Shown: positions 1 to 7,254, numbered from the stretch's first letter. The stretch is DNA of 8,112 nucleotides from Opitutaceae bacterium (GCA_020847775.1 JADLBI010000267.1:1-8112); one strand, 5' to 3'. Notes: generated by a model from the letters alone, not told the origin. Made by a program: numbers and translations.

Positions 1-60
1 CACTTCAACTTGGCGAAGTTTCGCGACGATCTCCTCGGGCGTGTAGCGCTTGCGAGGCAT
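1..60 (-). CDS. IS3-family transposase OrfA, N-terminal fragment (cut by the window edge)
   Basis: The minus strand from 60 down to 1 reads as 20 codons beginning MPRKRYTPEEIVAKLRQ. This is the characteristic N-terminus of a group of IS3-family OrfA proteins, where a helix-turn-helix DNA-binding domain follows. A strong ribosome site (GGAGGG, complement of 66-71) sits 5 bases before the ATG, which fixes the start. OrfA normally binds the IS ends, and a -1 frameshift with orfB makes the active OrfAB transposase; neither can be seen here. The fragment is too short to assign a named IS. Confidence 0.85.
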   Translation of the reverse strand, partial: MPRKRYTPEEIVAKLRQVEV

Positions 61-126
61 GTTTTCCCTCCAATTTCTCGGTCCATCCTAACGCTCAGGT
101 CGGACGCGTTTGAAGGGGCTGGGTCA
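1..126 (-). mobile_element. IS3-family insertion sequence, 5' end (continues off the left edge)
   Basis: Read on the minus strand, the segment begins TGACCCAGCCCC (126 down to 115), has a short leader with a good ribosome site, and runs into an OrfA start. IS3-family elements typically begin with TG and a C-rich terminal repeat, so the insertion end is placed at 126. An end at 130 (TGAATGACCC) is a less favoured alternative. On the plus-strand side of 126, recognisable primase/helicase coding sequence starts at once, so the element has landed inside that gene. The other end, the target duplication and orfB lie outside the window and cannot be checked. The exact boundary is inferred; the presence of the element is well supported. 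Confidence 0.8.
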
Positions 127-2259
127 TTCAGCGGCGGCGGGTATCAGGCGTTCTGGCAGCTGAAGAACCCGTACCTCCTCGACGGCAACACAGAGCGCGC
201 TGCTGACTTTGAGCGGTTCAATAAGACGCTGGAACAAACGTTCGGTGGCGATACCTGCCACAACGTCGATCGCGTAATGCGCCTGCCCTATACCGTGAAT
301 CTGCCTGACGAGCAGAAGCGCAAGAAAGGTCGGGTCAAGGCGATAGCTCATGTGGTGAAGCTTGCCATAGATCGCGTCTATCCGCTCGGGGATTTCAAGC
401 AGGCACCTGAGACGTTGCAATCAACAAAGGGCAAATGCAGACACATTGACATAGGCAGCGGCGTTCGCCTCTGCGATCTGGAACAACTCGATGAATGGAA
501 TGTGGCAGCGCGCATAAAAGCGCTAATCGCGACAGGCGATCTGAGAGAGACTGAAGGGTCAAAGTGCGGAGATGATAGCCGTAGCGGTTGGCTGTTCGAC
601 TGCGTTTGCGGCTTAGTTCGCGCAAACGTGCCGGCTGAACTGATCTACGGAATTATCACAGATAAGACCTGGGCGATCTCCGAAAGCGTGCTGGATAAGA
701 AACGCGGCGCAGACCGATATGCCCGACGACAGATCGAGCGCGCATTCGCGGCAGTCGATACCAACACCAGAACCATCGAGTTTGACGCCGTCAACCCCTA
801 TGAATCCATGCAGCGCGTGAACGCTGTACTCGCGTCGCACACGACAGCACACGTGTTTGAGCGCAACGGAGAACTCGTAGAGGTCTTCATTCGCGAAGCC
901 GAAGGCTTCGACCTCGATCAGATTCAGCGATACGCCGGTCATGCCGGCATCCGCAAGCTAAGTTGGGGCCGCCTGCAAATGATCGTTCACGAGCAACACG
1001 CTGTTTTGCGTTCTACTGAAGACGGCCCGAAGGCCATCGTTCTACCGCATGCTTTTTGCAGCGCGTACCTCAGCAACGGCGAATGGTTGCCGATACCACG
1101 CCTCACGGGTATCAGCCGCGCGCCAACGCTCCGGCGCGATGGCTCGATCTGTTCGGAGTCAGGATACGATACGTCCACCGGTATATACTTTGCGCTAGAT
1201 GGCGACTGGCCAGTGCGTAGCGAGAATAATGCAAAGATACTGGCCGAAATCCTTCTGCGCCCATTCCGCGAGGTTCCATTTGCTTCGCCTCGCGATCGCG
1301 CTGTGCATCTTGCTGCGATGCTCACCGCCATTCTCCGCCCAATGCTGAGGCTTGCACCGGGCTTCGCCTATTCGGCGACGTCATACGGCACCGGTAAAAC
1401 CATGCTGGCTAGGTGCTGCGGAATACTCGCACTCGGTCACAGACCACCGCTGATTACTTGTCCGCACGACCCTGCGGAGTTTGAGAGGCGCCTGGATTCG
1501 GCGCTGTATGCTGGTGATCCGGTCTTGATTATCGACAATGTGAACGCACCGCTCGAAGGCGACAAACTCTGCGCGATGCTCACGTCGGAAATCGTCGCTG
1601 TTCGGGTGCTCGGCTCGACCAACAGCACGCCATTCTCGACGCGTACGCTTGTGCTGGCTACCGGCAACAATCTCGCTTTGGGACCGGACATGCCACGCAG
1701 AATGTTGGTGTGTCGCATTGATGCTGGTATCGAAAATCCGCAAGCACGTGAGTTTGACTTCCACCCGGAAGACGAGACACTCCGCAACCATCGCAGCATG
1801 GTGATGTCAGCGCTGCGGTTGCTTCAACTTGCTCCGCGTGGCCGCGCCAAAGCCGTCGGCTCGTATGAAGATTGGACCATAGTGCAGGACGCGGTGCTCG
1901 CAGCAACGGGCATCGATCCCGGTGACGGGCTCAAAGAGCCAGATACGATGTCGAGTGACGTCGAGGACTGGGCCGATGTTCTACGGCATTGGGACGAGCA
2001 TTCGCTTGGCGATCTGCGTACACGCGACATTGCGCGTGCTGCTGACATGCGCACGCCAATCGGGGAGCTAGGCGAACTGCTCGATTGCGGGGGCAAAGCG
2101 AAGCGCATCGGAAAGCGCTTCGCCAAATGGCAGAATCGCATCGCCGGTGGACGCCGCCTCGTAGTTGCTCAAACTGACGAGTCCCGTGGCCACTTGTGGC
2201 GGGTTGAGCGGCTATTGCCGAGTGGCGATTTCATCCCAAGCGCACAGCCGCCTTTCTGA
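127..2259 (+). pseudogene. Phage-type primase/helicase, 5'-truncated by an IS
   Basis: This is the remnant (710 codons) of a replication protein that would prime and unwind DNA at the origin of a phage or satellite. The retained front starts at SGGGYQAFW (from 130) and continues through GGDTCHNVDR and RLPYTVN with KRKKGR (about 244-333), as in archaeo-eukaryotic/RepB-like primases of integrated elements. The usual RLPGT/N glycine is tyrosine here. The rear is an AAA+-like helicase: Walker A SYGTGKT (1381-1401), Walker B VLIIDN (1522-1539), sensor-like VLATGNN (1651-1671) and a paired-arginine segment MPRR (1690-1701), with a basic C-terminal region. The open frame extends upstream to a TTG at 10, but those 39 codons are IS leader and antisense orfA sequence, so that start is not native. 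In this primase superfamily the first catalytic acidic motif lies before the SGG motif, so priming activity is probably lost. The helicase part could still be made from an internal start, though no convincing one was identified. Confidence 0.85.
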
Positions 2260-2260
2260 C

Positions 2261-2400
2261 GGATTAGGGTTTGGGGGTTTAATAGGGTTTATTCATACGC
2301 AGGGGAATTTCCCGGAAACACCGTTGTTGCGTTCTTGCGTATGTGTACCCGCGTATGGCGTGTATGGGCCAAACCCCATTAAACCCCCAAACCCCAGTCC
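2261..2400. repeat. 30-base inverted repeat with G-runs and GCGTATG repeats; candidate origin
   Basis: The left arm (2261-2290) and right arm (2371-2400) are inverted copies matching at 27 of 30 positions. The shared core is GGGTTTGGGGGTTTAAT. The 80-base loop holds GCGTATG at 2337 and 2351, the variant GTGTATG at 2360, and an inverted copy (CATACGC) at 2294. The left arm with the next G-run (2302-2305) gives four runs of at least three Gs, a possible but long-looped G-quadruplex. It lies just downstream of a replication primase/helicase gene. A large inverted repeat with short iterated sites next to a replicase suggests an origin or replication-control site. A transcriptional role is possible, but no T-tract follows either arm. 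The repeat is seen directly; the function is inferred. Confidence 0.6.
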
Positions 2401-2422
2401 TTGAGTTCCGACGCGCGGATGT

Positions 2423-2449
2423 CACGCCAAACCGACCGTTTGGAGCGTG
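2423..2449. repeat. Hairpin upstream of the terminase-like gene
   Basis: CACGCCAAAC (2423-2432) pairs with GTTTG plus GCGTG (2438-2442 and 2445-2449) through a 5-base loop and a 2-base bulge, a ten-pair stem. No T-run follows, so it is a poor intrinsic terminator. It could be an operator, an mRNA leader structure, or part of the neighbouring candidate origin. Beyond this hairpin, 2450-2523 shows no recognisable site. Confidence 0.4.
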
Positions 2450-2531
2450 CATCCCTGCGACGCCAGAAAACACTCTCGCCAACACGAGGACATTCGTTTG
2501 TCCGCGGGGAACGCGGGACTAAAATGCTGAC

Positions 2532-3146
2532 ATGGAGCTAACCGAGAAACGCAGAGCAGTTTTTCTCGAAGAACTCAGCGCACACGGCATCGTCTCGCGC
2601 GCCGCAAGACGCGCCAGTCCCCACGCCACCTCTGGGGCCGTTCAGACTTTCCGCGATGCACGCGCAAGTGACCCGGACTTCGCCGCAGCATGGGACGCCG
2701 CGCTTGAAGAAGCGCGAGCTGCGGTGGAGTACGAGTTGCATCGCCGCGCTGTCGAGGGCTGGGAAGAACCTATTTACGGCGGACGCTATCGCGAGCGCGT
2801 GGTGGGCACCGCACGGCGCTACAGCGACCGCTTGCTCGAACTGCGTGTGAAAGGTCTGCTCCCGCAATACCGGGAAGGCAGCCGCATCGCCCTCAACAAT
2901 TTCGTAGGCCCAAGCAACGGCGAAGCCGTCTCGCAATTCCGAGCAGCGCTGGCGCGAATGTCTCTGGCTGACTTGGAGGAGCTTGAAGGCATCATGCTTC
3001 GCGCCGTCGAACTACTCAGCGGCAAGCCCGCGCCGGTTTCTTTGGACCTGACCGATGATGGCAGCGGCTTCGCCATGCTCGAACACGGCCTCGGTGCCGC
3101 CCTGCAAGCATCAATGATTGAGGCACCGTTATGCTCCACGGAATGA
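2532..3146 (+). CDS. Phage terminase small subunit-like protein
   Basis: A 204-residue soluble protein. Residues about 1-60 read like a DNA-binding helix-turn-helix of phage small terminases: FLEEL, then GIVSRAARRA, then DPDFAAAWDAALEEA. The segment RRAVEGWEEPIYGG followed by RRYSDRLLELRVKGLLP (about 72-112) is the typical middle of the terminase small subunit-like family. The C-terminal third is variable with helical stretches. Small terminases recognise phage DNA and guide the large ATPase/nuclease during packaging; no large subunit is present in this window. An in-frame TAA at 2520 makes ATG 2532 the earliest start; its ribosome site is weak. The family call is by recognised pattern; a regulatory rather than packaging role is possible because the partner is missing. 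Confidence 0.75.
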   Translation: MELTEKRRAVFLEELSAHGIVSRAARRASPHATSGAVQTFRDARASDPDFAAAWDAALEEARAAVEYELHRRAVEGWEEPIYGGRYRERVVGTARRYSDRLLELRVKGLLPQYREGSRIALNNFVGPSNGEAVSQFRAALARMSLADLEELEGIMLRAVELLSGKPAPVSLDLTDDGSGFAMLEHGLGAALQASMIEAPLCSTE

Positions 3147-3748
3147 CATCTGAGAATTTCCGCGAACGAATAAACGCGCTTGAGGGCGAACGGGATGCTC
3201 TCACAGCGCACGCAACACAGGCGCGCCAGAGGGCCGCTGAACTCGCTTTCGATGCAGAGACGGACAATCACGCCAAATCGGAGCGCAACCGCCTGGCGCG
3301 CGAGGCTTTGGACGCACAGACACGGCTGGCAGAGATTGACGCGGCGCTCGCTGGCGCGCGGGTGCGGTTGGATAAGGCGGTGGCCACCGAAGAACGCGCT
3401 CGCAAACAATCCGCTGCTCGCGAGGCGCACAAGTTGGCTGAGCAACGCGCCAAAGCAGCGCGCGGCCTGGATCGGGCGCTTGCCGACGCCGAACGCGCCT
3501 TTGCCGAGTACGCCGACCTACAGCCTGAACTTGCCACCAAGCTGCGCGCGGCCGACGCCGCAAGCCCCGAGGAGGCACGGCTCCTGGCGACCCGTACAAG
3601 CCGAGCGGTGCGTTTTGCTGCCTGGGCACAGGCCCCCAGGCTAGCGACCGCCCTGGGCGGACCTAGAGCCACCATGGCCCACCGCCGACCACTGGCCGAG
3701 GCAAACGAAGCCGCAACACCGTTGCCAGCCCTGGAGGCCGAGGCATGA
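3131..3748 (+). CDS. Coiled-coil protein of unknown function
   Basis: A 205-residue protein, not recognised as a named family. Residues about 8-150 are almost continuous charged, Ala-rich helix with heptad-like spacing (for example INALEGERDAL, LAEIDAALAGARVRLDKAV), strongly suggesting a coiled coil. The last 50 residues are Ala/Pro/Arg-rich and probably disordered. ATG 3131 is preceded by GAGG at 3120-3123 with 7-base spacing and overlaps the end of the upstream gene by 16 bases; an alternative ATG at 3143 overlaps that stop as ATGA. The overlap indicates translational coupling with the terminase-like gene. No membrane segment or signal peptide is seen. Such small helical proteins are common in phage operons, but no role can be assigned. 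Confidence 0.7.
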   Translation: MLHGMTSENFRERINALEGERDALTAHATQARQRAAELAFDAETDNHAKSERNRLAREALDAQTRLAEIDAALAGARVRLDKAVATEERARKQSAAREAHKLAEQRAKAARGLDRALADAERAFAEYADLQPELATKLRAADAASPEEARLLATRTSRAVRFAAWAQAPRLATALGGPRATMAHRRPLAEANEAATPLPALEAEA

Positions 3749-3957
3749 GCCTGAACGACGCCATAAGCGCCTTGGCACAGTCAGCCAGTAACGCCGTTGC
3801 AGCTGGCGAGCGCTGGGAGCGCGTTGTGACCAATGTGCTCGACGCGCTCTGCGCAGTCGGCGGTGCCGATGCGTCGCGCGCGGTACAGCGCGTAACCGGC
3901 AACTATCGGCAGCGGCGCAATCGCATGCAGATGCCCTCGGAGCCAAGCGAACAATGA
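3745..3957 (+). CDS. Small helical protein of unknown function
   Basis: A 70-residue protein starting in an ATGA overlap with the preceding gene, with a strong GGAGG site at 3733-3737. Residues 1-50 look like amphipathic helices; the C-terminus is basic (NYRQRRNRMQM) and might contact nucleic acid, which is inference only. The coupled arrangement and good ribosome site support a real gene despite its size. Overlapping minus-strand frames of similar length lack such support. No family was recognised. Confidence 0.6.
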   Translation: MSLNDAISALAQSASNAVAAGERWERVVTNVLDALCAVGGADASRAVQRVTGNYRQRRNRMQMPSEPSEQ

Positions 3958-4343
3958 AACCATCGTGGCAACTTGTACTCGCGGAGGCTGATCGCTTGGC
4001 CAAAGGTGGAGCGACACCGCACCTGTACGCGCGTGACGTCTATGGGAGTGCCATGCTCGATGTCGCAGCTACCGCCGCCCAAGCCGGTGAGTCCGTCGCA
4101 AGCGCGCTGGCGCGTCTTTGGAGCGCGAACGACACTCGCATCGCTACCTTACACAAAGCCTACGAGTCCGCGCCACTCCTGCCAACGGTGGGGAAGCGTG
4201 CCGATATCGCCGAGGTGATGACCGCGCATGCTAGGTTGCACCAAAAACGCGGTGAAACTTACGAGCAAGCCTACGACCGTCTCCTGGTAACTGACCAGAC
4301 CATGCGCAAACTTCACGATCTTCATAGCGGTGCCGTCGCGTGA
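3954..4343 (+). CDS. Helical protein of unknown function
   Basis: A 129-residue soluble protein starting in an ATGA overlap with the previous stop. It appears largely helical. The C-terminal part, with KRGETYEQAYDRLL (about 98-111) followed by a short helix, resembles a short motif often seen near the end of phage-encoded proteins (G-x-T/S-Y-x-x-A-x-x-R/K-V/L), which fits the phage context but does not give a function. It has no cysteine clusters or membrane segments. It is coupled to both neighbours and is probably co-transcribed from upstream of the terminase-like gene. Confidence 0.65.
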   Translation: MKPSWQLVLAEADRLAKGGATPHLYARDVYGSAMLDVAATAAQAGESVASALARLWSANDTRIATLHKAYESAPLLPTVGKRADIAEVMTAHARLHQKRGETYEQAYDRLLVTDQTMRKLHDLHSGAVA

Positions 4344-4729
4344 AACGAGCGTTCGTTCCCGTTCCTATTACGCAAGACCATGCGTCCTGCGCTGTAGGAG
4401 AAGACACGTGGCGAGTCGTTGCCGCTTGCCGACGAGGTGCGCAAATGGCGCGCGCCGCTTTTATTCGCGAGCTGTGTGAGCGCGAGGGCACGCACTTTCC
4501 CGCCGCGCTCGCCATATTGCGCTACGAGCTTCCTGCTTACTCAAACCACGCGCGCCTGATCGGCCTCAACCGCGATGATCGACCGCCTCCCGTGCTCATG
4601 GATAGCGCGCAGACCGCTTGGGCAGTGCTATCCGTGGGCTGGCCCATTCGGGTCCGCATGCGCGCGCCTGATGGGCGCTTCATCAAGCCAGCGGACCTCG
4701 AAGCCTGGGCGCGCGGGGAGCTGGATTAG
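4340..4729 (+). CDS. Protein of unknown function, last gene of the coupled operon
   Basis: A 129-residue protein starting at GTG 4340, in a GTGA overlap with the preceding stop. The middle (ARAAFIRELCEREGTHFP, then LRYELPAYSNHARLIGL) is mixed helix and strand, and the C-terminus (WPIRVRMRAPDGRFIKPADL) reads as a small beta-rich unit. No family was recognised, and there is no membrane segment. It closes the run of overlapping genes; a GC-rich imperfect hairpin follows directly. The GTG choice rests on the overlap that repeats through the operon. Confidence 0.6.
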   Translation: MKRAFVPVPITQDHASCAVGEDTWRVVAACRRGAQMARAAFIRELCEREGTHFPAALAILRYELPAYSNHARLIGLNRDDRPPPVLMDSAQTAWAVLSVGWPIRVRMRAPDGRFIKPADLEAWARGELD

Positions 4730-4730
4730 C

Positions 4731-4761
4731 CCAAGCCGCCGCTGCGTGGGCGGTGGGTTGG
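4731..4761 (+). terminator. Imperfect GC-rich hairpin after the operon, possible terminator
   Basis: CCAAGCCGCCG and CGGTGGGTTGG form an 11-base stem with two mismatches around a 9-base loop, starting one base after the TAG of the last operon gene. There is no downstream T-run, so intrinsic termination is doubtful. Its position is the main argument for a 3'-end structure. Confidence 0.3.
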
Positions 4762-4849
4762 CATGACAACTTCCGTTGCAGCGCCGCAATTTTCGCGCGA
4801 TCACTACATTCGCAAACCGTGTGACGAACCGTCCGCGAGACAACACAGA

Positions 4850-4901
4850 GTCTTGGTGCTCGGACAGGTCTTTCCTGGCTGAAATATTTAGCCACCAAGA
4901 C
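4850..4901 (+). promoter_or_regulatory. Weak promoter-like site inside a 9-base inverted repeat
   Basis: GTCTTGGTG (4850-4858) and CACCAAGAC (4893-4901) are perfect inverted arms. Between them CGGACA (4861-4866) and AATATT (4883-4888), 16 bases apart, each match 4 of 6 sigma-70 consensus positions, in one of the few AT-rich patches of the region. It would serve the gene starting at 4982, giving a leader of about 90 bases. The arms could be a repressor site. Both signals are weak alone, and a 9-base inverted pair at this range is expected about once by chance in a window this size. Confidence 0.3.
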
Positions 4902-4981
4902 ATCTCGGGGTGTTGCCTGCGTTTCCTTTGACACACCAATCCACGACAGGCATTCGTTATGAGTTCTGTCAGGGTGCGCTG

Positions 4982-7063
4982 ATGTCCTTCATTGATCCCC
5001 GCAGCAATCGCGCCGCTTTCGTCGAAAGCGCCTATCAGCGCCGAGAACTTGAGGACCATAGAGCCTCGGCAACGCAAATTCTGCGTTTGGCATTGGAAGC
5101 ACTCGAACTCGTCGAGCAGAAGAAGAAGAGCCTGGAACAGCTTGTCGTAGACCTTGAGGATCGACTAGCGCACCTCCGGGAGGGCCGCAGCGTCCAACGT
5201 CAAGAGTCGAACAGAGATGCGGACGCCGAGCGTACCGTCACTACCGTGTACTATCCCGACCGCACAGAAGTGGAGACGAGTGTGAAGCGCGCGGGTGATC
5301 GGGCGGCCGACACCAGCAAGCGAGTGACACAACAAGATAACATTCAGCGTCTTGGCGAAGAACGCAAGACTGCGAAGGAAGTCACGGCGGCGGCGATCCA
5401 AACATCTTCAGTGATGAAGACCGAAGTCATTGAGGGGTTAAATGACGTAGTCGGCTCCCTGAACGCGTCCCAGACCAACATTTCTGTCGAGGTGACCAAC
5501 ACCCAGCATGTTCAGTACAATCTAATCACACTGAAACTCGACTCGATCATTAGTGGTTTAGACACCCTCGTTCGCCTAACGGGCAAATTCGCGGACTTCG
5601 TGGGCATCGCTGCAAAGTTTGTAGAACTAGGTCAGCTCAGCAGAAACTTTAAGACCAACATCGCATCCAAGAATGATTTTCCGGATCGTGATGTCCTTTG
5701 GGCGGTGGCGAGTGCGAACGAAACTTCGCGCCCCGTTTTTGCGGTAGGAGCGGCGGGAAGACTGTTTGTGATTGATTGCTACGCCGGAACTCTGGCGGCA
5801 CTGCAACGCAGTCAGGTGCCTGTCGATCTGACAGCAGTCGTATTTCTTACCCGAGCCAATGAGGCCGCAACCGCAGATCTCTCCGAACTGTACAGCAACA
5901 GCAACCTGAGCAGGAATAGTTCATTGCTCGCGGTCTATGGGTCCAGAAATACCCAGATGGCGGTGGATCGCATTAATCGCGCGAACGGTTGGACCATCGG
6001 CAACAAAGGGCTGTCTGCATGGGGGCCTGCGCCTGTAGCGGATCGCTATACGGTGGTCTTCGACGCGGATGGACTCAAGATTAGCGCCTTCGCGATCCCC
6101 AATTACACAGCGAACGACGAAACTGGGTACCGTTTCGATTTTCACGGGCAGTCCTTACTCGTGTGCAGAAGCCCGATCAGCGTCGTCGCAATCGCAGATG
6201 ACCTTCCGCTGCTTACCTATGATGGCATTCGAGTTGCAGGCCGGGTGTACAGCTCGCAGCAAGCGCCGCAGTTAGTCCATCTAAATGCAGCCACGTCGAC
6301 CGCGACCGTTCGCCCTGCCTCGCTGAAAGAGGCATGGCCGACAGTCGCCGAGCCAACCGTCCTGCGCGACCGGACGACAAACGTCAGCGACCATGGAGTG
6401 ACATGCTTGGGTTGTTCAGCCCAGCTAGAAGTCGACACGAGTCGCACTTCGACTGGAGGGTCGGTACTTTGCGCCAACTGCGGCCATTCTTGGTTCGTCC
6501 AGCCGGTCGCAGCACCCGCTGTCTACAACGAAACACTGGATGAAGTGCTTCTGGATGAGCCGTTGGACTACGTAGACGCTGACGACGAAGACTCTGACGC
6601 GGATTTGTCAGATGAGGCGCTGCTTGATGAACTGCCGGATGAGGATGATGTTGGAAACGAGAACGCCGTTGTTTGTAGCGGGTGCTCAACACGATATTAC
6701 CTGGCCGCTAGCCGCATAGGCGATGGTCGGACGGTCCGTTGTGCGGCGTGTGGATTCTCTTGGTTTGTCGAGCCTAAGCCAACCGCCAAGAAGTTGGTTC
6801 AATCTCCTAGCCCTAAGCCAACAATGGGCGCCGTGCTCTTAGTACAAGATTACCCTGGCCTTTTCCTCGTTCGCGAGATCATTTCCTCTCGCCAACTACT
6901 CGTCGATCATGCGCGGACGCCAGACTACAAGATTACGCGTGGTATCTCCGTGGAGGACGCTTCACCCGCGAACGATTGGAGCAAGGTCAAGATTCTCCAA
7001 CCCGAAACAAAGCAATGGCAGTCCTACGACGCTCGTGGCTTCTTGAGCTTGGCGGCGGTTTAG
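4982..7063 (+). CDS. Multidomain protein: coiled coil, inactive metallo-beta-lactamase-like domain, twin zinc ribbons
   Basis: A 693-residue protein with no signal peptide or membrane segment, so probably cytoplasmic. Residues 1-220 are helical, with a likely coiled coil at about 25-65. Residues about 238-416 follow the layout of RNase Z-like metallo-beta-lactamases: AAGRLFVIDCYAGTLAAL (257-274), VPVDLTAVVFLT (279-290), LLAVYG (315-320), DGLKISAFAI (363-372), TGYRFDFHGQSLLV (381-394). The metal ligands are gone: THxHxDH is TRANEAA (290-296), the next His is N374, and the SGDT Asp position is in CRSP (395-398). Two MJ0042-like zinc ribbons follow, C475/C478/C497/C500 and C565/C568/C587/C590, joined by a very acidic linker (about 517-560). 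Residues 615-693 are an unrecognised domain. ATG 4982 is chosen for its AGGG site; the frame opens at GTG 4910. The fold call is pattern-based; a ligand-sensing or scaffold role is inference. Confidence 0.75.
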   Translation: MSFIDPRSNRAAFVESAYQRRELEDHRASATQILRLALEALELVEQKKKSLEQLVVDLEDRLAHLREGRSVQRQESNRDADAERTVTTVYYPDRTEVETSVKRAGDRAADTSKRVTQQDNIQRLGEERKTAKEVTAAAIQTSSVMKTEVIEGLNDVVGSLNASQTNISVEVTNTQHVQYNLITLKLDSIISGLDTLVRLTGKFADFVGIAAKFVELGQLSRNFKTNIASKNDFPDRDVLWAVASANETSRPVFAVGAAGRLFVIDCYAGTLAALQRSQVPVDLTAVVFLTRANEAATADLSELYSNSNLSRNSSLLAVYGSRNTQMAVDRINRANGWTIGNKGLSAWGPAPVADRYTVVFDADGLKISAFAIPNYTANDETGYRFDFHGQSLLVCRSPISVVAIADDLPLLTYDGIRVAGRVYSSQQAPQLVHLNAATSTATVRPASLKEAWPTVAEPTVLRDRTTNVSDHGVTCLGCSAQLEVDTSRTSTGGSVLCANCGHSWFVQPVAAPAVYNETLDEVLLDEPLDYVDADDEDSDADLSDEALLDELPDEDDVGNENAVVCSGCSTRYYLAASRIGDGRTVRCAACGFSWFVEPKPTAKKLVQSPSPKPTMGAVLLVQDYPGLFLVREIISSRQLLVDHARTPDYKITRGISVEDASPANDWSKVKILQPETKQWQSYDARGFLSLAAV

Positions 7064-7080
7064 CACTCATGCCCGCCGCC
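7051..7080 (+). terminator. Perfect 8-base GC hairpin spanning the stop codon
   Basis: GGCGGCGG (7051-7058) pairs perfectly with CCGCCGCC (7073-7080) around a 14-base loop that contains the TAG stop at 7061-7063. No T-run follows, so it may reduce read-through into the next gene, protect the 3' end, or be incidental to an Ala-codon run. The rest of the gap up to 7254 holds an in-frame upstream extension of the next gene but no clear promoter. Confidence 0.3.
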
Positions 7081-7254
7081 CATTAGGCCGTGGGTTGCGA
7101 TAGAGAACTGGCTGGAAACTCTAGTAGAGACGACGGCGCACATTCCTGCGAACCGTTTTGCGCACCGTCTGGCGCGCGAATGCGCGTCGCCCATAGCTTT
7201 GCGGTGTTGCCTTGGGACGGTCGCGCGCGCAAGGATCGTCCGGAGGGCACAGTT

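Noticed and set aside
10..126. TTG at 10 as the start of the primase/helicase gene
   Set aside because: This part is the leader and antisense strand of the IS OrfA; protein similarity to primases begins only after 126.
2337..2366. CRISPR-like array from the GCGTATG repeats
   Set aside because: The repeats are only 7 bases with irregular spacing and no spacer-sized units.
2165..2404. 79-residue plus-strand frame running across the inverted repeat
   Set aside because: It overlaps the primase/helicase end and codes for repeat-derived residues such as PNPIKPPNPSP; no ribosome site, and the DNA repeat explains it.
2819..3445. 208-residue minus-strand frame opposite the terminase-like and coiled-coil genes
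   Set aside because: A shadow of two well-supported coupled plus-strand genes; low-complexity, with no recognisable protein pattern.
3268..3675. Ala/Arg/Ser-rich minus-strand frame and others opposite the coiled-coil gene
   Set aside because: Composition is the expected antisense of a GC-rich Ala/Glu/Arg coiled coil.
4910..4981. GTG 4910 start, adding 24 residues to the pseudo-MBL protein
   Set aside because: ATG 4982 has an AGGG site at good spacing, and the extension shows no domain character.
4628..5077. 149-residue minus-strand frame covering the 4730-4981 gap
   Set aside because: It overlaps coding sequence at both ends, has no ribosome site or family pattern, and crosses the candidate promoter region.
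7090..7254. 55-residue N-terminal extension of the membrane protein
   Set aside because: GGAGGG before ATG 7255 strongly marks that start; the extension would put an odd Cys/Arg-rich segment ahead of the membrane helix.
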